A stretch of 49,571 nucleotides of DNA, taken from an uncultured Hyphomicrobiales bacterium. Its GTDB lineage: Bacteria; Pseudomonadota; Alphaproteobacteria; Rhizobiales; Beijerinckiaceae. The translations under genes and the position numbers were made by a program. Positions 41,132 to 49,571 of this stretch are shown here, one piece after another. Positions within the stretch are counted from its first letter, which is position 1. Every line of letters begins with the position of its first letter. Below the pieces are notes generated by a model. The model worked only from the letters and a program-made list of their open reading frames with translations. It ran no database searches and was not told where the DNA came from. The stretch is taken from NCBI GenBank assembly GCA_903825465.1, contig CAIKAR010000108.1:1-49571 (forward strand), read 5' to 3'.

Positions 41132-43437
41132 GCTTCCTCGATCATGCGCCACACCCGTTCCGGCGTGGCGGGCATGACGATGTCCTTGACGCCGAGATGC
41201 GACAAGGCGTCGACCATGGCGTTGGCCATCGCCGGCAACGCGCCGACACAGCCAGCCTCGCCCGCGCCCTTGACGCCGAGAAGGTTCGTCTTCGTCGGCG
41301 TGGGCATCGCCTTGATGTCGATGTGCGGAAACAACTCCGCGTGCGGCATGGCGTAGTCCATGAACGAGCCGGTGAGGATTTGCCCGCTTTGATCGTCGAA
41401 GCGGATCTCCTCCATGACCATTTGGCCAACCCCCTGCGCGATGCCGCCGACGATCTGGCCCTTGAGCAGCTTCGGGTTCATCACGACGCCGACATCGTCG
41501 GTGACGACGTATCTCTCAATCGACGTGACGCCGGTCTCCGGATCGATCTCCACCTCGATGATGTGGCAGCCGTTGGGATAATTCTGCCGCGAGGCGTGGA
41601 AGACGGCGTTGGCGTTGAGGCCGATCTCCATGCCTTGCGGCAGGTTCTTCGGGCTCATGGCGGAGCGCGCCACCTCCCTCATCGTCAGGCTGCGGTTTGT
41701 CTTGGGGCTGGTGAAGACGCCCTCCGCGTAGTCCACCTCCTCCACTTGCAGCATGTGCGCGGCGATCCGCCTCGCCTTCGCCACGACTTTCTCGGTGGCG
41801 GAGAAAACCGCCGAACCCCCGAGCGCCGACGTGCGCGAACCACCGGTGCCCTCGCCCAGAAACACCTGGTCGGTGTCGCCTTGCAAATAGTGGATCTCGT
41901 CCGGGTGTATGCCGAGTCGATCCGACACGATCTGCTTGAACACCGTTTCGTGCCCCTGTCCCTGCGTCACCGACCCGGCGACGAGCGTGATTGAGCCTGT
42001 GCGGTCGAAGCGCACTTCCGCGCCTTCGAACCCCGGCCCCGCGGCCTTCTCGATGGTGTAGGAAATGCCTATGCCACGCAGTTTTCCACGTTCGCGCGCC
42101 GCGGCGCGCCGGGCTTCGAAGCCCTTGTAGTCGACCATCTCCAGCGCGCCGTCGAGCACCTTCTCGAACTCGCCGCAATCGTAGTTGAACGACAGCCCGG
42201 TTTGAAACGGCATCGCGTCCGGCGAAATCATGTTGCGGCGGCGCAGTTCGGCCGGATCGACGCCAAGCTCGTCGGCGGCGATGTCGACGAGACGCTCGAT
42301 CACGAAGGCGGCCTCCGGCCGGCCGTTGCCGCGGAAGGGCCGCATGATGTTGGTGTTGGTGTAGCAGCCCGTCACGTCGACATGGACGGCTGGCGTCGTG
42401 TAAACGCCGGCGAGCGTGCCGAGATTGCTGTAGCTGCCGCTGTCCGAACCCGGCTGCGTGTAGGCGCCGACGTTGTTCACGCTGCGCACCCGCAGGGCCG
42501 TGAACTTGCCGCGCTCGTCCAGGGCGAGCTCGGCTTCCGTGTGGTTGTCGCGCCCATGCGCGTCGGCGAGAAACGCCTCCGAGCGCGACGCCGTCCACTT
42601 CACGGGGCGGCTCAGCGTCTTCGAGGCGAGCAGCACCATGCCGACCTCGTTGAACACGCCCGACTTCATGCCGAAACTGCCGCCGATGTCGCCGGCGACC
42701 ACGCGCAGCTTGCTTTCCGGCACATGCAATGTCGCGGAGAGCTCCTCGCGGAAATTCAGCGCTCGTTGCAGCGTCGTGTAGCAGGTGTAGCGGTCGGCGG
42801 CGCGGTCGTAGTCGCCGATCGAGCCGCGGGTTTCCATGGTCGCGGCGTAAACTCGGCTGAGGCGGAACTTGCGCCTCACCACATGGCGGGCGGCGGCGAT
42901 CGCGGCGTCGGTCTTCGCCTTGTCGCCTTCGAGATGCACGAAGCAAATGTTGTTCTCGCAGTCCTCGTGCACCAGCGGCGCGCCCGCCTCGGCGGCGCGG
43001 ATCGAGTCGGTGACCGCGGGCAGCGGCTCGTAGTCGATTTCCACCAGTTCAGCGGCGTCCTGGGCCCGCGCGGCCGTGTCGGCGACAACGAAAACGACGG
43101 GGTCGCCGACGTAGCGAACCTTGTCGCTTGTCAGGGCCGGAAACTTCGGCCGATACATTTTCCCGCCGTCGCGGCGCTTCTTGCCGCCGGCGGTCGGCAG
43201 GTCGCCGAAGCCGGATTTCGCCCAGTCCTCGCCGGTCAACACGGCGACGACGCCGGGGGCTGCTCGCGCGCGCGAAACGTCGATCTTCAAAATCCGCGCG
43301 TGCGCGTGCGGGGAGCGAACAACGTGTCCGTAGGCCATGTTCGGCAAAACCATGTCGTCGACATAGCGCCCGCCGCCGCGCAAAAGGCGCGGGTCTTCGA
43401 AGCGGGACACCGGTTGGCCGAGGGCGAACTCACCCAT
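41113..43437 (-). CDS. Mo-hydroxylase large subunit A (xanthine dehydrogenase/CoxL family)
   Basis: A 774-residue molybdopterin-binding subunit of the xanthine oxidase superfamily. LRGGGRYVDDM and SPHAHARIL open the chain, GDIGGSFGMKSG lies at 249-260, FRGNGRPEA at 368-376, and GVKGAGEAG near 740 carries the catalytic glutamate. The loop is not the AYxCSFR of true form I CO dehydrogenase, so this is a hydroxylase of organic substrates. It follows the FAD subunit gene after 36 bases. With the second large subunit upstream, the operon encodes two alternatives for one FeS/FAD module. Confidence 0.92.
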   Translation of the reverse strand: MGEFALGQPVSRFEDPRLLRGGGRYVDDMVLPNMAYGHVVRSPHAHARILKIDVSRARAAPGVVAVLTGEDWAKSGFGDLPTAGGKKRRDGGKMYRPKFPALTSDKVRYVGDPVVFVVADTAARAQDAAELVEIDYEPLPAVTDSIRAAEAGAPLVHEDCENNICFVHLEGDKAKTDAAIAAARHVVRRKFRLSRVYAATMETRGSIGDYDRAADRYTCYTTLQRALNFREELSATLHVPESKLRVVAGDIGGSFGMKSGVFNEVGMVLLASKTLSRPVKWTASRSEAFLADAHGRDNHTEAELALDERGKFTALRVRSVNNVGAYTQPGSDSGSYSNLGTLAGVYTTPAVHVDVTGCYTNTNIMRPFRGNGRPEAAFVIERLVDIAADELGVDPAELRRRNMISPDAMPFQTGLSFNYDCGEFEKVLDGALEMVDYKGFEARRAAARERGKLRGIGISYTIEKAAGPGFEGAEVRFDRTGSITLVAGSVTQGQGHETVFKQIVSDRLGIHPDEIHYLQGDTDQVFLGEGTGGSRTSALGGSAVFSATEKVVAKARRIAAHMLQVEEVDYAEGVFTSPKTNRSLTMREVARSAMSPKNLPQGMEIGLNANAVFHASRQNYPNGCHIIEVEIDPETGVTSIERYVVTDDVGVVMNPKLLKGQIVGGIAQGVGQMVMEEIRFDDQSGQILTGSFMDYAMPHAELFPHIDIKAMPTPTKTNLLGVKGAGEAGCVGALPAMANAMVDALSHLGVKDIVMPATPERVWRMIEEAKRAPA

Positions 43438-43473
43438 GACAGTCCTTCCCTTCGTTGTTCGCGCTCGACGGCC

Positions 43474-44271
43474 CTAAGCCGTCAACGCCTCGACGGCGCG
43501 GCGCGCGTAGACCTTGACGAGATGCGCGCGATACTCGGCGCTGCAATGGATGTCGCCCATCAGATCGGCGTGCGGCACGGCGATGTCGGCGACCGCCGCG
43601 GGGGTGAACGACCTGTCGAGCGCTTCTTCCATCGCCTTGACGCGGAACGCGCAGGGGCCGGCGCCGGTCACCGCGACGCGCGTTCCCGCCGCGAATTGCG
43701 CCACCATCACGCCGACGACGGCGTAGCCGGAAGCGGGATGGCGGAACTTCAGGTAATGCGCGCGCTTCGGCTTTTTGAAACGCACCGAGGTTATGATTTC
43801 GCCCGGCCGCAGCGCGGTTTCGAACAGGCCGAGGAAATAATCGTCGCCGCGGATCGAGCGTTCGTTGGTGACAACGGTCGCGTCGAGGCCCAACACCGCC
43901 GCGGGATAGTCGGCCGCCGGATCGGAGTTCGCCACCGACCCGCCGATGGTGCCGCGATGGCGCACGGCGGGGTCGCCGATGTTGCCGGCGAGCGCCGCGA
44001 GCGCGGGAATCGCCGCCGCGACCTCCAGCGACGTCGCCACGGCGAAATGCGGCGTCATGGCTCGGATGACAACCTCGTCTCCCTCGATGGAAACGCCGCG
44101 CATGTCGCCAAGGTCGGCGAGGTCGATCAAGTCGCTAGGTTGCGCCAGCCGGTTCTTCAACGTCGGCAACAGCGTCATGCCGCCGGCGAGCAGCTTGCCG
44201 TCCTCGGCGCCCTTCAGCTTCGCGGCGGCGTCGGCGAGCGAGGCGGCGCGGTGATAATCGAAGTTGTGCAT
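43474..44271 (-). CDS. Mo-hydroxylase FAD subunit (CoxM family)
   Basis: The 265-residue medium subunit passes electrons from the FeS protein to the external acceptor. FAD contacts are visible in AGGMTLLP (29-36) and TIGGSVANSDPAADYP (108-123), and the C-terminal CoxM-like domain follows. The ATG at 44271 is preceded by GAGGAG that overlaps the end of the FeS gene region, giving an 10-base gap. It is shared by the two large subunits of the operon. Confidence 0.93.
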   Translation of the reverse strand: MHNFDYHRAASLADAAAKLKGAEDGKLLAGGMTLLPTLKNRLAQPSDLIDLADLGDMRGVSIEGDEVVIRAMTPHFAVATSLEVAAAIPALAALAGNIGDPAVRHRGTIGGSVANSDPAADYPAAVLGLDATVVTNERSIRGDDYFLGLFETALRPGEIITSVRFKKPKRAHYLKFRHPASGYAVVGVMVAQFAAGTRVAVTGAGPCAFRVKAMEEALDRSFTPAAVADIAVPHADLMGDIHCSAEYRAHLVKVYARRAVEALTA

Positions 44272-44281
44272 CGCGCGCTCC

Positions 44282-44779
44282 TCAGGCTTCCGCGGAGTTG
44301 ATTCGCGCCGCGTTTATTTTCGCGCTGCCGTCGAGAATGGCCTCGACGATGCCTTGATAACCGGTGCAGCGGCAGATGTTGCCTTCCAGCTCGTGGCGCA
44401 CGGTCTTCTCGTCCGCGCCCGGCTTGCGGCGCGCGATATCGACGGCCATCATCACCATTCCGGGCGTGCAGAAGCCGCATTGCAATCCATGGTGCTCGCG
44501 GAAGGCCTCCTGCATGGGATGCAGAGTTCCGTCCGCCGCCGCGAGGCCCTCGATGGTCGTGATCGACCTGCCCACGGCCTGCACGGCGAGCATGGTGCAG
44601 GATTTCACCGCCACGCCGTCGACATGCACGACGCAACATCCGCATTGCGTTGTGTCGCAGCCGACATGCGTGCCGGTGAGGCGCAAGTGCTCGCGGATGA
44701 ATTGCGCGAGCAGGGTCCGCGCCTCCACCTGGCCCGCGACGGCGGCGCCGTTCACGGTCATTTTCACGTCGTACAACAC
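44282..44779 (-). CDS. Mo-hydroxylase 2Fe-2S subunit (CoxS family)
   Basis: A 165-residue electron-transfer subunit with two 2Fe-2S clusters: a plant-ferredoxin-type cluster on Cys41, Cys46, Cys49 and Cys61, and the helical-domain cluster on Cys101, Cys104, Cys136 and Cys138 (QCGFCTPG and NICRCTGYQ). The start is GTG at 44779 with GGGAGGAGCGG upstream; an ATG six codons later is an alternative. It lies between large subunit B and the FAD subunit. Confidence 0.94.
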   Translation of the reverse strand: MLYDVKMTVNGAAVAGQVEARTLLAQFIREHLRLTGTHVGCDTTQCGCCVVHVDGVAVKSCTMLAVQAVGRSITTIEGLAAADGTLHPMQEAFREHHGLQCGFCTPGMVMMAVDIARRKPGADEKTVRHELEGNICRCTGYQGIVEAILDGSAKINAARINSAEA

Positions 44780-44807
44780 GTCCGCTCCTCCCGATGTCCG
44801 TCGCCGC

Positions 44808-47138
44808 TCACGCGGCCTTGTTCGATTTGGCGGCCTCGATGGCGCGCCACACGCGCTCGGCCGTCAGCGGCATGTCGATATGGCGCACGCCGTAGCCGCG
44901 CAGCGCGTCGGCGACCGCGGAAACGATCGCCGGCGGCGCGCCGCACGAGCCCGCCTCGCCCGCGCCCTTGACGCCGAGCCAGCTCGACTTGCTCGGCACC
45001 ACGTTGAACCGCGCGTCGATATGCGCCATGTGCGCCGCGCGCGGCATGCCGTAGTCCATGTAGGAGGCCGTCAACAACTGGCCCGCCTCGTCGTAGACGA
45101 CGTCCTCCGTCAGCACCTGTCCAACGCCTTGCGCGACGCCGCCATAGACCTGGCCATGCACGATGAAGGGATTCAGCACCACGCCGCAATCGTCGACGGC
45201 GACATAATTCAACAATTCGATCACGCCGGTTTCCGGATCGACTTCGAGTTCGACCACATGCGCGCCGTTCGGAAAATTCTCGCTGTCGCCCTTGTAGGTC
45301 GTCTCCTCGTCGAGGCCGGGCGTCACGCCTTCCGGCAGGCGCGCGGGGTCGCGCGACGCGCGCGCGACTTCGTCGATCGTCACGCCGCCGGCGCCGGCGC
45401 TGAAAACGCCGGCCTCGAAAACAACGCGCTCGGCCTCCGTCTGCAGCAGGTGCGCGGCGATCTTGCGCGCTTTGACAAGTATGGCGTCGCAGGCCTGCTT
45501 GACGCCCATGCCGCCCACCATCGACGAGCGCGAGCCGAACGTGCCGATGGAGGTCTCCGGCGAATTCGCGGTGTCGCCGTTGACGAGGGCGACGCGGTCG
45601 TAGTCGACGCCCAGAAACTCGTGCACCAGTTGCGAATAGACAGTCGCGTGGCCCTGCCCGTGCGAGTAGGTGCCGGCGATCACAGTCACGCCGCCGTCGT
45701 CCTCGAAGCGCACGCGCATGCCCTCGAGCGGCCGGCTGCCCGCGCCTTCGATGAACACCGCGAGGCCGATGCCGCGCTTCTTGCCGCGTTTTTCGGAAAC
45801 CGCGCGGCGGGCCTCGAAACCCTTCCAGTCCGCCGCTTCCAGCGCCATGTTCATGGTGCCGTCGAAATCGCCGCTGTCGATCTCGAAGCCGAGATGCGTC
45901 TTGTAGGGCATCTGCTCCGGGCGAATGAAATTGCGCCGGCGGATTTCCTCGCGCGACATCTCGAACGCGTCGGCGGCCTTGTCCATCAAGCGCTCGGTGA
46001 TGTAGTTCGCCTCCGGTCGCCCGGCGCCGCGATAAGTGTCGGTGCAAACCGTGTTCGTGAACGTGGGCCTCACCGAAAAATAGAATTCCGGCACATGGTA
46101 GACGCAGGGAATGATGCGTCCGCCGCCGTCCATCGGCAGCCGCAAGCCGTTTTCCGAGAGATACGCGCCGACATTGACCATGGTCGCGAGCTTCATCGCG
46201 ACGACCCGCCCCTCGGCGTCGAAGCCCATTTCAGCGTGGTTGACCTGATCGCGGCCGTGGTAGTCGGACACGAACGTCTCCGCCCGGTCGCCGCGCCATT
46301 TCACCGGGCGGCCCAGCGTTTTCGCCGCGAAGGCGACGCACACGGTCTCCGGATACATCTTGCTGCGCACGCCAAAGCCGCCGCCCGTGTCGATGGATAT
46401 GATCCGCGACTTCGCGGCGGGAATGCCCAGAAGCTTGGCCAGCATCTGCTGGATGCGCCGCCCGCCCTGCGTTGGCGACCACACGGTCAGTTGGCCGTCG
46501 GCCGCGTCGAATCGCGCCGCGACGACGCGCGGCTCCATCGGGCTTGGAGCGAGGCGGTTGTTGACGAGGTCGACCGAAACGCGCTTGCGCGCGCCCGCGA
46601 GCAGCGCCTCCACCTTTCCAGCGTCGCCATATTCCCAATGCACGACCTCGTTCGTGCCAAGCCCGGGCCACACCAGCGGCGCGCCTTCCGCCAGCGCGCG
46701 CATGCCGCCGGCGACGGCGGGCAAGGGTTCGAATTCGATTTCAACCGCCTCGGCGGCGTCGCGGGCGCGCGCCTGCGTCTCCGCCACGACGATGGCGAGA
46801 CATTCCCCGACGAAGCGCGTGTGCGTCGTTGGCAGCACCTCGCGGGTCGGCTTGCGCATGGGGGAGCCGTCGCGGTTCTTGTAGTCGGCGTCGTTGACAA
46901 GCCGTCCCACCCCGGCGGCGGCGAAGTCCGCGCCGGTGTAGATCGCGATCACGCCGGGCATGGCCTTGGCGACGCTCGGATCAACACTCAAAAGCCGGGC
47001 GTGGGCGTGGGGGGAGCGGACAAAGGCGGCCCAAGCTTGCCCGTCGAGTTCAATGTCGTCGGTGAATTGGCCCGCGCCGGTCAAAAGGCGCGTGTCTTCC
47101 TTGCGCCTGACCGGTTGCCCGATGCCGAACTGACCCAT
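44808..47138 (-). CDS. Mo-hydroxylase large subunit B (xanthine dehydrogenase/CoxL family)
   Basis: A 776-residue molybdopterin subunit, full-length like subunit A but clearly different along its length. Marks are [38 protein letters not shown] (250-264), YRGAGRPEA at 369-377 (the form II-type loop) and GVKGAGEAG near 742 with the catalytic glutamate. It is the first gene of the operon, started at 47138 after GGGAGAC, and divergent from the bicupin gene. Two intact large subunits around one S/M pair is unusual and suggests two related substrates or consecutive hydroxylations. Confidence 0.92.
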   Translation of the reverse strand: MGQFGIGQPVRRKEDTRLLTGAGQFTDDIELDGQAWAAFVRSPHAHARLLSVDPSVAKAMPGVIAIYTGADFAAAGVGRLVNDADYKNRDGSPMRKPTREVLPTTHTRFVGECLAIVVAETQARARDAAEAVEIEFEPLPAVAGGMRALAEGAPLVWPGLGTNEVVHWEYGDAGKVEALLAGARKRVSVDLVNNRLAPSPMEPRVVAARFDAADGQLTVWSPTQGGRRIQQMLAKLLGIPAAKSRIISIDTGGGFGVRSKMYPETVCVAFAAKTLGRPVKWRGDRAETFVSDYHGRDQVNHAEMGFDAEGRVVAMKLATMVNVGAYLSENGLRLPMDGGGRIIPCVYHVPEFYFSVRPTFTNTVCTDTYRGAGRPEANYITERLMDKAADAFEMSREEIRRRNFIRPEQMPYKTHLGFEIDSGDFDGTMNMALEAADWKGFEARRAVSEKRGKKRGIGLAVFIEGAGSRPLEGMRVRFEDDGGVTVIAGTYSHGQGHATVYSQLVHEFLGVDYDRVALVNGDTANSPETSIGTFGSRSSMVGGMGVKQACDAILVKARKIAAHLLQTEAERVVFEAGVFSAGAGGVTIDEVARASRDPARLPEGVTPGLDEETTYKGDSENFPNGAHVVELEVDPETGVIELLNYVAVDDCGVVLNPFIVHGQVYGGVAQGVGQVLTEDVVYDEAGQLLTASYMDYGMPRAAHMAHIDARFNVVPSKSSWLGVKGAGEAGSCGAPPAIVSAVADALRGYGVRHIDMPLTAERVWRAIEAAKSNKAA

Positions 47139-47187
47139 GTCTCCCGTTCCCGCCGACGCCGCGCCAAATCGGGGGCTTTAAACAAGT

Positions 47188-47205
47188 TTGCGCTCCGGCG
47201 CGCAA
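47188..47205. promoter_or_regulatory. Short palindrome in the hydroxylase/bicupin divergent region
   Basis: TTGCGC, six bases, GCGCAA lies roughly 50 bases upstream of the hydroxylase operon start and 110 bases before the bicupin start. IclR proteins bind short palindromes, and an IclR gene follows the bicupin gene. Candidate operator only. Confidence 0.35.
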
Positions 47206-47317
47206 GGGGGCGCGCTTGACCGGCGGCGCGCGCGCGTCGATGATTGTTCCCAAGGGATGGCTCGCGGCCGTCCAGCCCAGCGATCCGGTTCGGGCCAGAT
47301 TTTTTCGGGAGGACCAC

Positions 47318-48451
47318 ATGAGCGACCAGCCGGCGCCGCGCTACGGCATCGACCCCTATCTCGACTGGGTGAAGAAAGAGGGCCTCGCCGTCCACGAGGG
47401 CGACTACGCCTATCTGATCGGCGTGGAGACCAAGCCCTGGGCGCGCGTTGGCGTGGACGCCGCCGTCTGCCATCTTAAGGGCCGCGGCGATTTCGCGACG
47501 CTGTTCGTGTTCGATATTCCGCCCGGCGGCTCGACCGCCCCGCAAAAGCACCTCTACGAGGAGGTTTGCTACGTGCTCGAAGGCTCGGGCTCGACGCAGC
47601 TCGAAATGCCCGACGGCTCGAAGCGCAGCTTCGAGTGGGGCCCGCGTTCGATGTTCGCCATTCCGCTGAACGTCAAGTACCGCCATTTCAACGCCAGCGG
47701 GGTGAAACGCGCGCGTTTTTCCAGCACCACCGACCTGCCGATGAAGTTGAACGCCTTCGTCGACGAGAAATTCATCTTCGACAACGATTGGGCTTTCACG
47801 ACGCGCGTCGGCAAGGACACCTACTACGAGGGCCAGGGCGACCTTCACATGGTCCGTCCCGGCAACCACATGTGGGAGACGAACTTCGTGCCGGACCTCG
47901 ACGCGCTGGAACTGCACGCCTGGAGCGAGCGCGGCGGCAATTCCACCAACATCATGTTCGTGCTCGCCAACGGCATCATGCACGCGCACATCTCGGAAAT
48001 GCCCGTCGGCACCTACAAGAAGGCGCACAAGCACCACAACGGCGTGCACGTCATGTGCGTGTCGGGCTCCGGCTATTCCCTGCTGTGGCACGACGGCGAG
48101 AAGGACTTCCGCCGCATCGACTGGGAGCACGGCATGGTGTTCCCGCCGGCGACCCAGCAGTTCCACCAGCATTTCAACACCAGCAAGCGGCCCGCGCGCT
48201 ATTTCGCCACCGCCGTCGGCGGCCTCCGCTACCCCTTCACGGAGGGCATGCGGCGCGCCACCGGGGGCACGACGGACGGCAAGGGAGGCGCGCCGGTGGC
48301 GACATCGACAAGCGTGAAGCTCGGCGGCGACCAGATCGAGTACGAGGATCAGGATCCCCGCATCCACGAGATGTTCCTCGAGGCCTGCCACAAGAACGGC
48401 GTTGAGCAGAAAATGGACAAATTCTTCCCGACGCGGCATGCCGCGCAATAG
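47318..48451 (+). CDS. Bicupin protein
   Basis: A 377-residue protein with two cupin barrels: the first about residues 65-140 (KHLYEEVCYVLEGSG, then FEWGPRSMFAIPLNVKYRHFN), the second about 225-310 (HKHHNGVHVMCVSGSGYSLLWHDG, then WEHGMVFPPATQQFHQHFN). Metal-ligand histidines and glutamate are present in the second and partly in the first. The layout resembles gentisate-dioxygenase-like and related bicupins, but I cannot assign a reaction. The ATG at 47318 follows GGGAGGACC. It leads the plus-strand group with the IclR regulator and HyuA gene and is divergent from the Mo hydroxylase. Confidence 0.85.
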   Translation: MSDQPAPRYGIDPYLDWVKKEGLAVHEGDYAYLIGVETKPWARVGVDAAVCHLKGRGDFATLFVFDIPPGGSTAPQKHLYEEVCYVLEGSGSTQLEMPDGSKRSFEWGPRSMFAIPLNVKYRHFNASGVKRARFSSTTDLPMKLNAFVDEKFIFDNDWAFTTRVGKDTYYEGQGDLHMVRPGNHMWETNFVPDLDALELHAWSERGGNSTNIMFVLANGIMHAHISEMPVGTYKKAHKHHNGVHVMCVSGSGYSLLWHDGEKDFRRIDWEHGMVFPPATQQFHQHFNTSKRPARYFATAVGGLRYPFTEGMRRATGGTTDGKGGAPVATSTSVKLGGDQIEYEDQDPRIHEMFLEACHKNGVEQKMDKFFPTRHAAQ

Positions 48452-48484
48452 CGGCGCGGCGGCGGGCCACGCGGGACAGGCGCG

Positions 48485-49306
48485 ATGAAAGAGACGCCGG
48501 AACAGCCGACGGAAAACGGGTCGCGCTACCGGGTCGAATCGATCTCGCGCGCCCTGGGCGTGCTCGCCCACCTTGACGAAGTTGGCGAAACCAGCGTGTC
48601 CGCGATCGCCGAGAGCGCGCGCGTCACGGAAAATTTCGTCGCCTCGGCCCTTGGCGCGCTTGAGCGGCGCGGGCTGGCCCGCCGCGTCGGCGCCGATCCG
48701 GACAAATGGGCGCTGGGCTTCGGCTGGCTTCAACTCGCCAACGCCAGCCGCCGCCAGATCGATCTTCGCGAGATCGCGCTGCCGGTGATGCGCCGCATGC
48801 GCGACGATGTCGACGAAACCATCGTCTTGAGCTTCGTCAGGCGCCACCGCCGCGTCAACGTCGAATTCATCGAAAGCACCCAGAACGTGCGCCGCGTCCG
48901 CCAGGTCGGCCCGGAGATACCGCTTTATGTGGGCGCCGCCGGCCGGGTGCTTCTGTCGGGCTTTTCGGAGGCCGAGCTTCTCGCCTATCTGGCGTCGGCC
49001 GCCGCCGCCGACGGCGTCGTCATCAATGGCCTCGACGTCGAGGCCTACGCGCGCCAGGTCGCCGTGGTGCGCGAGACCGGCGTCGCCGTGGCCGAACGCG
49101 AATTCTCGGTCGATGTTTGCGCGGTCTCGACGCCGATCCGGGACCACAACGGGCGCGTCGTCGCCGCGCTGTCGATTTCGGCGCCAGCCGACCGCTTCAC
49201 GCCGTCGCTGCGCCAGACGGCCGAGCGCGTCGCGCGGATCGGCGCGCGGGAGATTTCGACGCTTGTCGGCTTTGTCGGCGGCCGTCCGGCGCCCTCTTCG
49301 GACTAA
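48485..49306 (+). CDS. IclR-family transcriptional regulator
   Basis: A 273-residue regulator with an N-terminal winged helix-turn-helix (about 18-75; SISRALGVLAHLDEVGETSVSAIAE, then NFVASALGALERRGLARR) and the IclR ligand-binding domain (LPVMRRMRDDVDETIVL, PLYVGAAGRVLLSGF, AEREFSVDVCAVSTPIRDHNGRVVAALSISAP). It lies 33 bases after the bicupin stop and before a HyuA-type gene. IclR proteins usually control adjacent catabolic genes, so it is the likely regulator of this cluster and of the divergent Mo-hydroxylase operon. Confidence 0.93.
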   Translation: MKETPEQPTENGSRYRVESISRALGVLAHLDEVGETSVSAIAESARVTENFVASALGALERRGLARRVGADPDKWALGFGWLQLANASRRQIDLREIALPVMRRMRDDVDETIVLSFVRRHRRVNVEFIESTQNVRRVRQVGPEIPLYVGAAGRVLLSGFSEAELLAYLASAAAADGVVINGLDVEAYARQVAVVRETGVAVAEREFSVDVCAVSTPIRDHNGRVVAALSISAPADRFTPSLRQTAERVARIGAREISTLVGFVGGRPAPSSD

Positions 49307-49406
49307 CGCCGGCCCGCTGGACAAAGGCCTCTGTTACCGCCAGAAGGGCGCCAATATCGACCGCCCACGCGGCCAACAACGCGTTACACGAATGGATCGA
49401 GAGGAA

Positions 49407-49571
49407 ATGGAAAACAATTCAGGCCACCCGGCCCGGACGGGCACGCGGCTCGCCGCCGACATCGGCGGCACGTTCACGGATGTCGCCGCCTTTCGCGAGG
49501 GCACCGGCGAGTTGCTGTACGGCAAGGCGCTGTCGACGCCGGCCCGCCTCGTCGAGGGCATCTCGCAGGGC
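49407..49571 (+). CDS. Hydantoinase/oxoprolinase (HyuA) family protein, N-terminal part
   Basis: The first 55 codons of a gene that continues past the window. RLAADIGGTFTDVAAF at residues 14-29 is the signature phosphate-binding start of the HyuA/oxoprolinase/acetone carboxylase beta-type family, ATP-dependent enzymes that open cyclic amides or carboxylate ketones. An ATG at 49407 with GAGAGGA upstream is preferred to one at 49392. A partner HyuB gene would be expected downstream, outside the window. Confidence 0.85.
   Translation, partial: MENNSGHPARTGTRLAADIGGTFTDVAAFREGTGELLYGKALSTPARLVEGISQG

Noticed and set aside
42202-44301. 699-codon open frame on the plus strand
   Set aside because: Antisense shadow of the large subunit A and FAD subunit genes; composition is Arg/Ala/His-rich noise.
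41113-47138. True aerobic CO dehydrogenase
   Set aside because: Neither large subunit has the AYxCSFR active-site loop of form I CO dehydrogenase, so CO oxidation is not supported.
44364-47219. 951-codon open frame on the plus strand opposite the Mo-hydroxylase genes
   Set aside because: It mirrors real subunit genes with conserved motifs on the other strand; long antisense frames are expected at this GC content and the translation has no recognisable domain.
47081-49324. 747-codon open frame on the minus strand
   Set aside because: Antisense to the bicupin and IclR genes, both of which have clear family motifs and ribosome sites.

Overview
The window is chromosomal DNA from a high-GC alphaproteobacterium, most likely of the order Hyphomicrobiales (Rhizobiales). 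The signs are a rph-rdgB pair, the serC-serA order with a serC-type leader RNA, small Omp25/31-like porins behind TTAA-N7-TTAA (CtrA-type) boxes, DUF1236 secreted proteins with an EcfG-type promoter, an ECF sigma factor paired with an NrsF/DUF1109 anti-sigma protein, and an OpgC-type acyltransferase. The family cannot be fixed from sequence reading alone; a Beijerinckiaceae/Methylocystaceae-like genome is plausible. I see no tRNA, rRNA, CRISPR array or intact insertion sequence, and no gene-free stretch over 300 bases.

Layout. 0-0.8 kb: a Tn3-type serine recombinase with an inverted repeat upstream and a partial unknown gene downstream, probably the edge of a mobile segment. 0.8-2.9 kb: a small DMT transporter, then rdgB and rph. 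2.9-9.8 kb: a catabolic block with an AraC regulator divergent from an alpha/beta hydrolase, a luciferase-like monooxygenase, a second alpha/beta hydrolase and an FAD aromatic-type hydroxylase, faced by a 4,5-dihydroxyphthalate-decarboxylase-like protein. 10-14.2 kb: serine biosynthesis (serC-serA) and another luciferase-like monooxygenase. 14.2-16.5 kb: two tandem outer-membrane barrel genes, each with a CtrA-type box and each with a coding anomaly (a frameshift in a G run; an apparent ATC start). 16.7-18.5 kb: glmM divergent from an ArsC-like reductase. 18.6-22.2 kb: an orphan Bug/TctC binding protein and a complete NMT1-type ABC importer. 22.4-24.5 kb: two DUF1236 proteins and the sigma/anti-sigma pair. 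24.7-32.7 kb: a TPR protein, an OpgC-like membrane protein, a second Bug protein, a chemoreceptor, gshB with a thioredoxin-reductase-like flavoprotein, and a DUF502 protein. 32.8-40 kb: glyQ, a cupin plus third Bug protein, small exported unknowns, DUF1345, a prenyl synthase, an exported methyltransferase-like protein and a dienelactone hydrolase. 40-49.6 kb: a molybdenum-hydroxylase operon with two different large subunits around one FeS/FAD pair, ending in a MetE-like methyltransferase, divergent from a bicupin gene, an IclR regulator and the start of a hydantoinase/oxoprolinase gene.

The two catabolic blocks (2.9-9.8 kb and 40-49.6 kb) are the most likely places for undescribed chemistry. 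The second is the stronger candidate: a Mo hydroxylase with alternative large subunits, a short MetE-like protein and a HyuA-type ATP-dependent enzyme suggest hydroxylation and ring opening of a heterocycle or lactam, possibly with a methyl transfer. The substrate is not visible in the sequence. Other points worth checking are the general-stress promoter before the DUF1236 genes and the 40-bp-spaced direct repeats upstream of the sigma factor gene.
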